A stretch of DNA of 64,000 nt from Canicola haemoglobinophilus (GTDB lineage: Bacteria; Pseudomonadota; Gammaproteobacteria; Enterobacterales; Pasteurellaceae), in the NCBI RefSeq assembly GCF_002015075.1, contig NZ_MUXZ01000007.1:5620-69619 (forward strand), given 5' to 3'. The translations under genes were made by a program, and so were the position numbers. Below the pieces are notes generated by a model. The model was not told the DNA's origin. It searched no databases and saw nothing but the letters and a program-made list of their open reading frames with translations. Shown here piece after piece: positions 8,986-18,639 of this stretch (positions within the stretch are counted from its first letter, which is position 1; every line of letters starts with the position of its first letter).

Positions 8986-9055
8986 TTTTTATCCCTAAAA
9001 AAGTGGATATGATTATCCACTTTGCTTTTATTGCTATAGTTAAATGAGAGTGATG

Positions 9056-10402
9056 TTAGTCTCTCATGCCCAATTTTTTCTCAAGGTAGTGAATATTGGT
9101 TCCACCTTTTTGGAAATTTTCATCGGAAAGAATTGAATTATGTAAAGGTATATTGGTTTTTATACCATTGATAATGGTTTCTGATAGCGCATTTTGCATA
9201 CGGCGAATAGCCACTTCACGAGTATCACCATAAGTAATTAATTTGGCAATCATTGAGTCATAATGTGGCGGAACAGTATATCCACCATAAACATGAGAAT
9301 CCCAGCGGATACCAAAGCCACCAGGGGAATGTAAGTGTGTTACTTTTCCTGGCGAAGGTAAAAATGTATTAGGATCCTCCGCATTGATACGACATTCAAT
9401 GGCATGGCCTTTAACTTTGATATCTTCTTGCTTAATGGAAAGTGGAAGACCTGCTGCGATACGAAGTTGTTCTTTAACGAGATCAACGCCTGTAATCATT
9501 TCTGTCACTGGGTGTTCTACCTGAATACGAGTATTCATTTCGATGAAGTAAAACTCACCATTTTCATATAAGAACTCAAATGTACCTGCACCTCGATAAC
9601 CAATTTCAACACAAGCGTTAGCACAACGTGTACCAATATCACGTCTTGTTTCTTCTGAAATGCCTGGTGCTGGTGCTTCTTCCACCACTTTTTGATGACG
9701 GCGTTGCATAGAGCAATCACGTTCTGCTAAGTAAATTGCATTACCATGGGTATCAGCTAAAACTTGGATTTCAATATGGCGTGGATTTTCAAGATATTTT
9801 TCCATATACACCATGTCGTTATTGAACGCTGCTTTTGCTTCCGCTTTTGTCATCGCTATGGATTCTTCTAATGCTTTTTCATCACGAACAACACGCATAC
9901 CACGACCGCCACCGCCGCCTGAAGCCTTAATAATAATTGGATAACCAATGCGTTTGGCAATTTCTTTGTTTTTATTAATATCCGAACTTAAAGGACCATC
10001 CGAACCCGGAACACAAGGAACACCCGCTTTTTTCATGGCATTAATAGCAGAAACCTTATCACCCATTAAACGAATAACATCCGCAGTTGGACCAATAAAA
10101 GTAAAACCAGAACGCTCAACTTGCTCCGCAAAATCAGCATTTTCAGATAAGAAACCATAACCCGGGTGAATTGCATCTGCGCCTGTCACCTCTGCTGCAG
10201 CAATAATAGCTGGAATATTCAAATAGCTTTTAGCCGAAGGTGCAGGACCAATACAGACAGTTTCATCTGCTAATAACACATGTTTTAATTCACGATCAGC
10301 TGTTGAATGAACTGCAACAGTTTTTATACCAAGCTCTTTACAAGCACGCAAAATACGCAATGCAATTTCACCACGATTGGCAATAACAACTTTTTCTAAC
10401 AT
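9056..10402 (-). CDS. accC: Biotin carboxylase of acetyl-CoA carboxylase
   Basis: ATP-grasp subunit that carboxylates the biotin carried by AccB, the first step of fatty acid synthesis. HPGYGFLSEN (79-88), the glycine-rich ATP loop SGGGGGRGMR (161-170), RDCSMQRRHQK and MNTRIQVEHPVTE are all intact. The length, 448 residues, equals that of E. coli. It lies 63 bp after accB in the accBC operon, with a small hairpin in the gap. Confidence 0.99.
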   Translation of the reverse strand: MLEKVVIANRGEIALRILRACKELGIKTVAVHSTADRELKHVLLADETVCIGPAPSAKSYLNIPAIIAAAEVTGADAIHPGYGFLSENADFAEQVERSGFTFIGPTADVIRLMGDKVSAINAMKKAGVPCVPGSDGPLSSDINKNKEIAKRIGYPIIIKASGGGGGRGMRVVRDEKALEESIAMTKAEAKAAFNNDMVYMEKYLENPRHIEIQVLADTHGNAIYLAERDCSMQRRHQKVVEEAPAPGISEETRRDIGTRCANACVEIGYRGAGTFEFLYENGEFYFIEMNTRIQVEHPVTEMITGVDLVKEQLRIAAGLPLSIKQEDIKVKGHAIECRINAEDPNTFLPSPGKVTHLHSPGGFGIRWDSHVYGGYTVPPHYDSMIAKLITYGDTREVAIRRMQNALSETIINGIKTNIPLHNSILSDENFQKGGTNIHYLEKKLGMRD

Positions 10403-10426
10403 AAGAATTTATCTCTTGGAATAATA

Positions 10427-10451
10427 TTGTAGGGCGATAAACGCCCTACAA
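10427..10451. repeat. Small palindrome between accB and accC
   Basis: TTGTAGGGCG and CGCCCTACAA form a 10-bp stem with a 5-base loop. It has no T-run and sits inside an operon, so it is not an obvious terminator. It shares the GTAGGG...CCCTAC frame with hairpins near 14680 and 51615, suggesting a dispersed palindromic family. Confidence 0.75.
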
Positions 10452-10465
10452 AAAGAATGGATCAA

Positions 10466-10927
10466 TTATTCGATTACAATTAGAGGCTCGTCAAATTCAA
10501 CAGGTTCACCATCATTAATTAAGATAGCTTTGATAACACCTGCTTTATCAGCTTCAATTTTATTCATCATTTTCATTGCTTCAACAATGCAAAGTGTATC
10601 GCCAACTTTTACAGTTTGTCCCACTTCAACGAAAGCACTTGCTTCTGGGCTTGGACTACGATAGAAAGTACCAACCATCGGTGAACGAACAACATGGCCA
10701 GATAAATCTTCATTTGCCTGTGGAGCAACCGCACTTTGAGGTGCTGGTACTGGAGCTGGCGCAACAGGTGCCACTGCTGGCGCTGCTGGAATGTTATATT
10801 GAACTGGAGCTGCAACTGGCGTTCCACGATTAATGCGGATTGTTTCTTCTCCTTCAGAGATTTCAAGCTCCATAATGCCTGATTCTTCAACTAATTCGAT
10901 AAGTTTTTTAATTTTACGAACGTCCAT
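10466..10927 (-). CDS. accB: Biotin carboxyl carrier protein
   Basis: Carrier subunit of acetyl-CoA carboxylase, 153 residues. The N-terminal helix region is followed by an Ala/Pro-rich flexible linker (about 36-70) and a biotinyl domain with VEAMKMMNKIEAD, where Lys119 is the biotinylation site. It is the first gene of accBC. An uptake signal lies upstream at about 11016. Confidence 0.99.
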   Translation of the reverse strand: MDVRKIKKLIELVEESGIMELEISEGEETIRINRGTPVAAPVQYNIPAAPAVAPVAPAPVPAPQSAVAPQANEDLSGHVVRSPMVGTFYRSPSPEASAFVEVGQTVKVGDTLCIVEAMKMMNKIEADKAGVIKAILINDGEPVEFDEPLIVIE

Positions 10928-11115
10928 AATGATTTCCTAAAATGATTAAAATTAATTTACTGTTCATTAATAAACCGCTATCACAAACCGCAAGTTAGAC
11001 AAAATTGAGGATAAAAAGTGCGGTCAATTTCAAACAAATTATTCGGCCGAGAGATTACCTGAAAAAATGCTTTTTGGCGATAAAATTCTGTTAATTTCGC
11101 TGAAATTTATACAAA

Positions 11116-11568
11116 TTATGCCTTTTTCGCTAAATACTGCAAAGCATATTGTAAAGCAAATTCATAACCTTGAGTCCCCAATCCACAGATAACCCCTTCA
11201 GCAATATCACTAAAATAAGAATGGTGTCGGAAAGTCTCACGTTTATGAATATTGGATAGATGAATTTCTACAAATGGAATGGATACAGAGAGCAAAGCAT
11301 CACGCAATGCCACGCTGGTATGGGTATAAGCAGCAGGGTTGATAATAATAAAATCAATTAACTGAAAACTTTGATGAATTTTGTCGATTAATTTTTCTTC
11401 GCTATTCGCTTGGAAACAAGTTAGCTCTACTTGATGCTCTTGAGCTAATTTTTGCATTTGTTGTTCAATATCACCTAAAGAGAGGTTGCCATAATGTGCT
11501 GGCTCACGTTTTCCCAACATGTTTAAATTTGGGCCATTTAACAACAAGATTTTTGCATTTTTATACAT
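11116..11568 (-). CDS. aroQ: 3-Dehydroquinate dehydratase, type II
   Basis: Third step of the shikimate pathway, by the type II mechanism; a cytosolic dodecamer in relatives. At 150 residues it shows LLNGPNLNMLGKRE (9-22), the catalytic Tyr26, INPAAYTHTSVALRDAL and VEIHLSNIHKRETFRHHS. It lies upstream of accBC on the same strand, with 188 bp between them. The restriction locus begins on the other side. Confidence 0.98.
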   Translation of the reverse strand: MYKNAKILLLNGPNLNMLGKREPAHYGNLSLGDIEQQMQKLAQEHQVELTCFQANSEEKLIDKIHQSFQLIDFIIINPAAYTHTSVALRDALLSVSIPFVEIHLSNIHKRETFRHHSYFSDIAEGVICGLGTQGYEFALQYALQYLAKKA

Positions 11569-11798
11569 AATACTTACCTTTTTGTCACAGTTCGCACATT
11601 ATAGCGCTTTTTTATTTAAACGCATTGATTATTCTGGTCAAACCAATAAATCGTCGTAAAATAACACCGTACTTTTCTTTATCTAGAAAATAAAGCCTTG
11701 TCTATTTTTTGCTTTTGGAAAATCCTTTGTTTCAAGTAAAATATTTTTCGTCGCTTTCGAACAGATGACAAACAACTATTGTGTGATAGGGAAGGCTT

Positions 11799-14636
11799 AT
11801 GAATATGCAACCAAATCAAAATCCTGAGCAACAAGCTCGAGATTTAATAGATAAACAACTTATAGAGGCTGGCTGGGTCATTCAAAATCTGAAAAATTAC
11901 AATCCAGCTGCAGGCTTAGGGATTGCTGTTCGAGAATATCCAACAGAAAGTGGGTCGGTTGATTATTTATTATTTGTTGATAGAACTCCCGTTGCTGTCA
12001 TTGAAGCAAAAGAAGAGAGTTTTGGGCATAAGCTCAATATTGTGGAAGAGCAAAGTTCACGCTATGCTACAAGTAAACTCAAATATATATCCAAGGCAGA
12101 TATTGCTTTTCTTTATGAAAGCACGGGTGTCATTACTCACTTTACCAATAGAAATGACCCTACACCTCGTGCCCGTGAGGTTTTTAGTTTTCATCGTCCT
12201 GAAACGCTGCAACGTTGGGCAAATGAAGGTAAGCAAACCCTGCGAAACAAATTAAAAAACATACCGCACTTAAACCCTAATAATCTGCCTGCACAAGCCT
12301 TAGGACTGCGTGACTGTCAACTTATTGCCATTGAAAATATGCAGCAATCTCTTGCTCAAGATAGACCTAGAGCACTTATTCAAATGGCGACAGGTGCAGG
12401 GAAAACCTATACTGCAATTAGTATTATGTATCGCTTGCTAAAATACACCGGGAAACGTCGTATCCTGTTTCTTGTGGATACGGTGAATTTAGGAGAGCAA
12501 GCGGAACAAGAAATGAGAAACTTTAGTCCCTCTGATGATAATCGCAAATTTACCGAATTACACCCTTCACAGATTATCAAATCTTCCGATGTGCCACATG
12601 GCATAGAAGTGCATATTTGTACAATCCAGCGCATGTATTCTTTGCTCAAAGGTGAGGAACAAGAGATCCCAGAAAATGAGATTGAGCTTGAAGCATGGGA
12701 AAAACAATTACAAGCGCCACTGCCTGTCACCTATCAAACCAAGTTGCCGCCAGAATATTTTGATTTTATCTTTATCGATGAATGTCACCGCTCTATTTAT
12801 AACCTATGGCGCCAAGTGCTAGATTATTTTGATGCTTATCTTATCGGCTTAACAGCGACGCCAGATGACCGCACTTTTAGCTTCTTTAATCAAAATATTG
12901 TCAGTGAATATACCCATGAACAAGCGGTTGCTGACGGCGTAAACGTGGGCAATGAAGTTTTCATTATTGATACTAAAATTAGTCAAAAGGGCGGTACATT
13001 TAAAGCAGAAGAACTGATTGAACATCGTGAGCGAACAACAAGGCGCAAACGCTGGCAACAGCAAGATCAAGATGAGGTTTACAGTGCAAAACAATTGGAT
13101 CGAGACATTGTCAATCCAAGCCAAATTCGTACTATTATTCGCACCTTTAAAGCGCAATTACCGAGAATTTTTCCATTGCGCAATGAAGTGCCAAAAACCT
13201 TAATTTTCGCTAAAAATGACAGCCATGCAGACGACATCATTCGCATTGTGCGAGAGGAGTTTGGGCAAGGTAATGAATTTTGCAAAAAAATTACTTATCG
13301 TGCTGCAGAAGATACCCTTGATGAGCATGGTGCAATTCAAGAAAAAGGCGAGCCCCCTAAAACTGTGTTAGCCAATTTCCGTAACAGTTATTATCCACGC
13401 ATTGCTGTTACAGTGGATATGATTGCAACGGGAACTGACATTCGTCCATTGGAATGTCTTATTTTTATGCGTGATGTGAAAAGCCGTAATTATTTTGAAC
13501 AAATGAAAGGGCGTGGCACTCGCACATTAGACAAAGACAGTTTACAAGCCGTAAGCCCAAGCGCTAAAACGGCGAAAACCCATTATGTGATTGTCGATGC
13601 CATTGGCGTGACAAAATCCCTCAAAACTGCAAGCACACAACTTGATACCAAAAGAGCGGTCAGTTTTAAAGATTTAGGAAGAGCGGTGGTATTTGGCGCT
13701 TATGATACAGATAGTATCAGCTCTTTAGCCGCAAGACTGGCTCGCCTAAATAAGCAACTTAGCGAAGAGGAACAGGCACAAATAGCACAAATCACGCAAG
13801 GCACGCCTTTAATTGATATTGTTCGTTCACTGTTTGATGCCATTAATGCAGATAAAGTCCATGAATTAGCTTGTGAATTGGAAAATATTGACATCAATTC
13901 TGAGCCAAGCGAAGAGAGTTTGGATCTTGCGCAAAGACAACGAGTTTCGCAGGCGACAAAATCTATATCAATGGAGCTTATTACGGCTTTAGAAGAAATT
14001 CGTAAGCAAAATGAACAGAAAATTGACGCTACCATTGATGAACTTGTTCATGCGGGTTGGGCAGAGGAACAAATTGATGAAATGGAAAGTGCGGTAAAAA
14101 ATTTTTCCGAATATTTGCATGCCAACAAAGACAAAATAACCGCATTGCAGATTTTTTATAACCAACCTTATCGCCGTCAAATCCTTACATTAAATATGGT
14201 GAAAGCCTTATTGAACGAGATTAAACGAGCCAAGCCTAATCTCGCTTTTAGCCATATTTGGCAAGCCTATGCAACTTTGGATAAGGTAAATCACAAACCA
14301 GAGCAAGAACTTGTCGCTTTGGTGAGTTTAATTCGTCGAGTAGTTGGGATTGATGATAAAATCACGCCTTTTGAAAAAACTGTGCGTAAGAATTTTCAAC
14401 GATGGATTTTTGAACATAACGCAAGAGCGGAAAAACCTTTTACAGAAATGCAAATGCAATGGTTACAAATGATCCGAGATCATATTATGCAATCTTTCTC
14501 TATTCAGGCGGATGACTTTGAGCTTACGCCATTTAATCAATACGGCGGATTGGGACGGGCTTATGATGTCCTTTGCGCCAACGGCGAAGATTTTGAAGCG
14601 TTATTGGAAGAAATCAATTTAGCGCTTATTGCATAA
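11799..14636 (+). CDS. hsdR: Type I restriction enzyme, R subunit
   Basis: Motor and nuclease subunit of a type I restriction system, 945 residues. The N-terminal nuclease core shows Asp55 and E69-A-K71. The helicase has Walker A ATGAGKT (198-204), DECH (327-330), GLTATP, and the second RecA lobe with IATGTDIRP and EQMKGRGTRTL. The C-terminal third resembles the EcoEI-type R-subunit domain. The start follows GGGAAGG; a second Met is two codons in. It is followed after 248 bp by hsdS and hsdM. No nuclease or ATPase motif appears lost. Confidence 0.96.
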   Translation: MNMQPNQNPEQQARDLIDKQLIEAGWVIQNLKNYNPAAGLGIAVREYPTESGSVDYLLFVDRTPVAVIEAKEESFGHKLNIVEEQSSRYATSKLKYISKADIAFLYESTGVITHFTNRNDPTPRAREVFSFHRPETLQRWANEGKQTLRNKLKNIPHLNPNNLPAQALGLRDCQLIAIENMQQSLAQDRPRALIQMATGAGKTYTAISIMYRLLKYTGKRRILFLVDTVNLGEQAEQEMRNFSPSDDNRKFTELHPSQIIKSSDVPHGIEVHICTIQRMYSLLKGEEQEIPENEIELEAWEKQLQAPLPVTYQTKLPPEYFDFIFIDECHRSIYNLWRQVLDYFDAYLIGLTATPDDRTFSFFNQNIVSEYTHEQAVADGVNVGNEVFIIDTKISQKGGTFKAEELIEHRERTTRRKRWQQQDQDEVYSAKQLDRDIVNPSQIRTIIRTFKAQLPRIFPLRNEVPKTLIFAKNDSHADDIIRIVREEFGQGNEFCKKITYRAAEDTLDEHGAIQEKGEPPKTVLANFRNSYYPRIAVTVDMIATGTDIRPLECLIFMRDVKSRNYFEQMKGRGTRTLDKDSLQAVSPSAKTAKTHYVIVDAIGVTKSLKTASTQLDTKRAVSFKDLGRAVVFGAYDTDSISSLAARLARLNKQLSEEEQAQIAQITQGTPLIDIVRSLFDAINADKVHELACELENIDINSEPSEESLDLAQRQRVSQATKSISMELITALEEIRKQNEQKIDATIDELVHAGWAEEQIDEMESAVKNFSEYLHANKDKITALQIFYNQPYRRQILTLNMVKALLNEIKRAKPNLAFSHIWQAYATLDKVNHKPEQELVALVSLIRRVVGIDDKITPFEKTVRKNFQRWIFEHNARAEKPFTEMQMQWLQMIRDHIMQSFSIQADDFELTPFNQYGGLGRAYDVLCANGEDFEALLEEINLALIA

Positions 14637-14670
14637 AATTAAGGAAAATCGCACCGCACTTTAAACAAAG

Positions 14671-14833
14671 TAGGGTGCGCTTTAGCGCACCAAAACAATC
14701 TATCGCTCGTGTCTCACGAGTGACCAAAGAAAAAGCACCCGTGAGGACACGGGCGCTATCTAAGTATTTGTCGGGTGCACTCGTGAGGACGGAGCTCTAT
14801 CGGAGTATTTGTAGGGACGCCACGCTGGCGTCC
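14671..14833. repeat. Cluster of four short palindromes between hsdR and hsdS
   Basis: Four separate hairpins fill the gap: GGTGCGC/GCGCACC (14674-14691), CTCGTG/CACGAG (14706-14720), CCCGTG/CACGGG (14738-14753) and GGACGCCA/TGGCGTCC (14815-14833). A degenerate copy lies near 14775-14795. The third core, at 14736-14755, recurs exactly at 50954-50973. None has a clear T-run. They could set message stability or ratios of HsdR to HsdS/M, or simply be repeat insertions. Confidence 0.8.
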
Positions 14834-14884
14834 GTTTCAAATATCAGTAGAATTAGCACCAAAACAATTATTTACGGATAACTT

Positions 14885-16315
14885 ATGATGCAAATGGATA
14901 ATCAGGAATTACCAAAGGGTTGGGAAATAAAAAAATTAGGCGCAGTTGCAATTAGCGAGAAAGGTAAAAAGCCGAAGAAACAATCCGACACAAAAAATGA
15001 TATTTTTACTATACCGTATATTGATATAGAAGCATTTGAAAAAGGGATAATCAAAAGTTATACGGACGGAGAAAAATGTGTTTTTTGTGATGAAAATGAT
15101 TTTTTAATGGTGTGGGACGGTGCTCGTTCAGGTCTAGTTGGTAAAGGCGTAAAAGGAGCTGTTGGAAGCACTTTAGTTCGTATTTCACTACCAAATATGG
15201 ATAATCATTTTGCCTATTATTTTTTACAATCAAAATATGCTGAACTTAATACAAGAGCAAAAGGTTCAGGAACGCCACATGTTAATCCTGATTTATTGTG
15301 GAATTATGATTTACCAATCCCCCCACTCCCCCAACAAACCGCCATTGTCAACAAAATAGAAAGCCTATTTAGTGAAATTGACGCTGGGATTGAGAGTTTA
15401 AAAGTGGCACAAAATAAACTCGCCCAATATCGCCAATCGCTACTCAAAAATGCTTTTAATGGCGAATTGACAAAGCAGTGGCGTGAAGAAAATGCCGACA
15501 AATTGCCTTCAGCGGAAGAATTATTGCAACAAATTCAACAGGCTAGAGAAACTCATTATCAGGCTAAGGTCGATGAATGGAAAAGTGCGGTGCAAATTTG
15601 GGAAGAAAATAGCAAAGAGGGGAAAAAGCCGAGTAAGCCTGTGAGGTTGAAGGATTTTACTTTTGTTAAGACAAGACTACTTCCTGCTGAATATTACCCT
15701 CAGGTTTATTTAATGGATATTTCGGACATTTCAGGGGGACTAACTAAAAACTCCAAGCGCAATACATTTGAAGAGAACGTGCCTTATTTGAGAGTTGCTA
15801 ATGTATATGCCAATGAGTTGAATTTGGATGATATTAAAACAATTGGAATATTAGAGAGTGAGAAACGTAGGACTCTCTTACAAAAAAATGACTTATTGAT
15901 TGTTGAGGGGAATGGAAGCATAGATCAAATTGGTAGAGTAGCTATTTGGAATGATGAAATCTCACCTTGTTATCACCAAAATCATCTGATAAAAGCAAGA
16001 TGTTATGCGAACATAAATCCTTATTTTGTTTTGTATTTTCTTATGTCTCCTGTTGGAAGAAAAATAATTGTTGATGTAGCAAGTTCAACGACAGGATTAC
16101 ATACATTAAGTTTAAGCAAAGTTGGGAATTTGATAATCCCTATTTGCTCACTCGAAGAACAAAACCAAATCGTCACAATTTTAGAAAAACAACTGACGCA
16201 AGCAGATCACTTTGCGCAAGAAATCAGTAAACAACTTAAATTAGCGGAGTTACTTAAACAATCTATATTAAAAGCCGCATTTTCGGGAAAATTGCTACAA
16301 GGTAACCATGAATAA
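14885..16315 (+). CDS. hsdS: Type I restriction system specificity subunit S
   Basis: DNA-recognition subunit of 476 residues with two target-recognition domains and two conserved spacers. The first domain covers about 1-140, ending in LPIPPLPQQTAIVNKIESLF. A helical spacer follows to about 250, then a second domain to about 415 ending in LIIPICSLEEQNQIV and a C-terminal helix. The two domains read different half-sites, which cannot be predicted here. The start is uncertain, with Met at 14885, 14888 and 14894 and no good ribosome site. It precedes hsdM by 63 bp. Confidence 0.95.
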   Translation: MMQMDNQELPKGWEIKKLGAVAISEKGKKPKKQSDTKNDIFTIPYIDIEAFEKGIIKSYTDGEKCVFCDENDFLMVWDGARSGLVGKGVKGAVGSTLVRISLPNMDNHFAYYFLQSKYAELNTRAKGSGTPHVNPDLLWNYDLPIPPLPQQTAIVNKIESLFSEIDAGIESLKVAQNKLAQYRQSLLKNAFNGELTKQWREENADKLPSAEELLQQIQQARETHYQAKVDEWKSAVQIWEENSKEGKKPSKPVRLKDFTFVKTRLLPAEYYPQVYLMDISDISGGLTKNSKRNTFEENVPYLRVANVYANELNLDDIKTIGILESEKRRTLLQKNDLLIVEGNGSIDQIGRVAIWNDEISPCYHQNHLIKARCYANINPYFVLYFLMSPVGRKIIVDVASSTTGLHTLSLSKVGNLIIPICSLEEQNQIVTILEKQLTQADHFAQEISKQLKLAELLKQSILKAAFSGKLLQGNHE

Positions 16316-16378
16316 TGCCCAAAAGTGCGGTGTTAAAAAAGCTCAAATTTATCAATGAATTTCAACAAGGATTATAAA

Positions 16379-17866
16379 ATGACAACAACCCAATCTTCTT
16401 CCGCTATCGTCCAAAAGGTCTGGAGCTTTTGCAATATGTTGCGTGATGATGGCGTAAGTTATGGCGATTATTTGGAACAAATTACCTATCTTATTTTCTT
16501 AAAAATGGCGTATGAATATAGCCAACCACCTTATAAGCGCAATGTGGGTATTCCCGAACATTACCAATGGAGCAGTTTAACTTCTCGTACAGGCGTTGAT
16601 TTAGAAAGCCATTATCTCGCTTTGCTGCGTGATTTAAGTAAGCATAAAGGCTTGCTCGGACAGATTTTTTCCAAATCACAAAACAAAATTCAAGATCCTG
16701 CGAAGCTCGCTCGTTTGATTAATATGATTGATGAAACAAAATGGAGCCGTTTGGGAACTGATGTTAAAGGGGATATTTACGAAGGGATTTTGGAGAAAAA
16801 TGCGGAAGATACAAAATCAGGTGCAGGGCAATATTTTACACCAAGAGCATTAATTGATGCGATTGTCGCTTGTGTTCAACCGCAACCAGATACCACGATT
16901 GCCGATCCAGCGGCTGGGACAGGGGGATTTTTACTTTCCGCCTATAATTATTTGGAAAAACATACCGCACTTAATGTTGAGCAAAAAGCCAAACTGAAAA
17001 ATCAAACTTTTTTTGGTAACGAAATTGTCGCCAATACACGTCGTCTTTGTTTGATGAACCTTTTTTTACATGGCATCGGCGAAATGGACGGAGAAAGCCC
17101 GATTAGTAGCGATGATTCCTTAATTGCCCCTAGCCAACGCAAAGCCGATTTGGTGTTAGCCAATCCTCCTTTTGGCAAAAAAAGTAGCATGACCATTACC
17201 AATGCTGATGGCGAAGCGGAAAAAGAAGATTTTGTTTATAACCGTCAAGATTTTTGGGCAACAACCTCAAATAAACAAGTGAATTTTTTGCAGCATATTT
17301 ATACGATGCTGAAAAATAATGGTCGAGCCGCTGTGGTGGTGCCTGATAATGTGCTATTCGAGGGTGGCGCTGGAGAAATTGTGCGCAAGAAATTATTGGA
17401 AGTTACAGATTTGCATACGATTTTACGCCTGCCAACAGGGATTTTCTATGCCAATGGTGTAAAAGCGAATGTGTTATTTTTTGATAATAAGCCTGCACAG
17501 CCAGAGGCGATTACGAAAGAAATCTGGTTTTATGACTACCGCACAAATGTACATCATACGCTTAAGAAAAAGCCGATGACGTTGGCGGATTTACAAGATT
17601 TTATTGCTTGCTATCACCCTGAAAATCGTTTTGCCAGAACGGAAACTTACCATGTGGAGCAAAATCCCGATGGACGTTGGCGTAGATTTAGCATTGATGA
17701 AATTAATCAGCGTGATAAAACTAGTTTAGATATTTTTTGGTTAAAAGATAACTCACTTACAGATTTAGATAATTTGCCTGAGCCTGCGCTTTTAGCCAGT
17801 GAGATCCTTGAAAATATTGAGGCTGGATTAGAAAGTTTTAGAGCAGTATTGTCTGAGTTGGAATAA
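16379..17866 (+). CDS. hsdM: Type I restriction system methyltransferase subunit M
   Basis: Adenine-N6 methyltransferase of the RM complex. I choose the ATG at 16379 because AAGGA lies just before it; an in-frame ATG at 16355 has no such site. The product is 495 residues. GQYFTPR (150-156), SAM motif ADPAAGTGGF (175-184) and catalytic NPPFG (262-266) are intact. The N-terminal helical domain is typical. Gene order R-S-M places the methylase last, which is less common. An uptake signal lies in the hsdS-hsdM gap. Confidence 0.95.
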   Translation: MTTTQSSSAIVQKVWSFCNMLRDDGVSYGDYLEQITYLIFLKMAYEYSQPPYKRNVGIPEHYQWSSLTSRTGVDLESHYLALLRDLSKHKGLLGQIFSKSQNKIQDPAKLARLINMIDETKWSRLGTDVKGDIYEGILEKNAEDTKSGAGQYFTPRALIDAIVACVQPQPDTTIADPAAGTGGFLLSAYNYLEKHTALNVEQKAKLKNQTFFGNEIVANTRRLCLMNLFLHGIGEMDGESPISSDDSLIAPSQRKADLVLANPPFGKKSSMTITNADGEAEKEDFVYNRQDFWATTSNKQVNFLQHIYTMLKNNGRAAVVVPDNVLFEGGAGEIVRKKLLEVTDLHTILRLPTGIFYANGVKANVLFFDNKPAQPEAITKEIWFYDYRTNVHHTLKKKPMTLADLQDFIACYHPENRFARTETYHVEQNPDGRWRRFSIDEINQRDKTSLDIFWLKDNSLTDLDNLPEPALLASEILENIEAGLESFRAVLSELE

Positions 17867-18027
17867 AGCCAACTTTTGTTTTAGGAAATATTTCTATAAA
17901 TGGTTTTGTTTGGTGTAATGGACAAATGTAGGATTTTGTTCATTACATTCACTTGTTAGTGCGGTAAATTTTAGGCGTAAAAAAAAGCCGCTTACTGCGA
18001 CTATATTTTGATTTTTTATCTTTTAAA

Positions 18028-18114
18028 TGGTGCCCGAGGCCAGACTTGAACTGGCACGCCTCGAAAGGCGAGGGATTTTAAATCCCTTGTGTCTACCGAT
18101 TTCACCACTCGGGC
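18028..18114 (-). tRNA. tRNA-Leu (UAA)
   Basis: An 87-nt tRNA with a long variable arm, acceptor GCCCGAG/CTCGGGC, anticodon TAA within GGGATTTAAAATCCC, and encoded CCA. It is last of three tRNAs on the minus strand, the same Gly-Cys-Leu order as glyW-cysT-leuZ of E. coli. Confidence 0.97.
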
Positions 18115-18149
18115 AAGAATACTTGCTTTACTGACTAACGGCTACATTA

Positions 18150-18223
18150 TGGAGGCGTGTCCCGGAGTCGAACCGAGCTACATGGATTTGCAATCCAGTG
18201 CATAACCGCTTTGCTAACACGCC
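18150..18223 (-). tRNA. tRNA-Cys (GCA)
   Basis: A 74-nt tRNA, acceptor GGCGTGT/ACACGCC, anticodon GCA in CTGGATTGCAAATCCA, TCCA end. It is the middle gene of the three-tRNA unit. Confidence 0.97.
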
Positions 18224-18234
18224 GTAGCGTAAAT

Positions 18235-18310
18235 TGGAGCGGGAAACGAGGCTCGAACTCGCGACCCCAACCTTGGCAAGGTTGTGCTCTACCAACTGAG
18301 CTATTCCCGC
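18235..18310 (-). tRNA. tRNA-Gly (GCC)
   Basis: A 76-nt tRNA, acceptor GCGGGAA/TTCCCGC, anticodon GCC in ACCTTGCCAAGGT, D-arm AGCTCAGTTGGTAGAGC and encoded CCA. It is the first gene of the unit. Confidence 0.97.
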
Positions 18311-18344
18311 TTTCGCTGCAACACATTCGCTGTCAGTGGTGCGC

Positions 18345-18372
18345 ATTTTACTGAGTTATGAAAAACTGTCAA
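18345..18372 (-). promoter_or_regulatory. Promoter of the tRNA-Gly-Cys-Leu unit
   Basis: On the minus strand TTGACA (18367-18372), a 16-bp spacer and TAAAAT (18345-18350), followed by GCGC. It lies 34 bp upstream of the tRNA-Gly 5' end. The consensus -35 and GC-rich start region fit a strong stable-RNA promoter. The rest of 18373-18639 is AT-rich, with one uptake signal near 18600 and no gene. Confidence 0.75.
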
Positions 18373-18639
18373 CGGTTCTTTTGAAAAAAATATATTGATT
18401 GATGAAAAAAAACTCAGAAAAGCCTTTTAAGAATAAAAATAATACAAAAGTTGTTTATCTATAACACATTGTTATATTGTATTTTCTTTATCTATTTTAA
18501 GAATGTAGAAAATATTCTTTAATCACTAGACACTTTATGCAACAATGCAATCCTTTCATATTCATATCGCACAACAATAAAACAATTTATTCCTAGCAAA
18601 AGTGCGGTACTTTTTTCGTTAAATTTATTAGGTGAACTT

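Noticed and set aside
14675..14881. A 68-codon ORF between hsdR and hsdS
   Set aside because: It runs wholly through the hairpin cluster, lacks a ribosome site and has no protein-like pattern.
17880..18027. Possible attachment site next to tRNA-Leu at the end of the hsd locus
   Set aside because: I found no copy of the tRNA 3' end near 11600-11800 and no integrase, so there is no support for tRNA-targeted integration.
18128..18354. ORFs on both strands over the tRNA genes
   Set aside because: They lie on three clear tRNAs and are chance frames.
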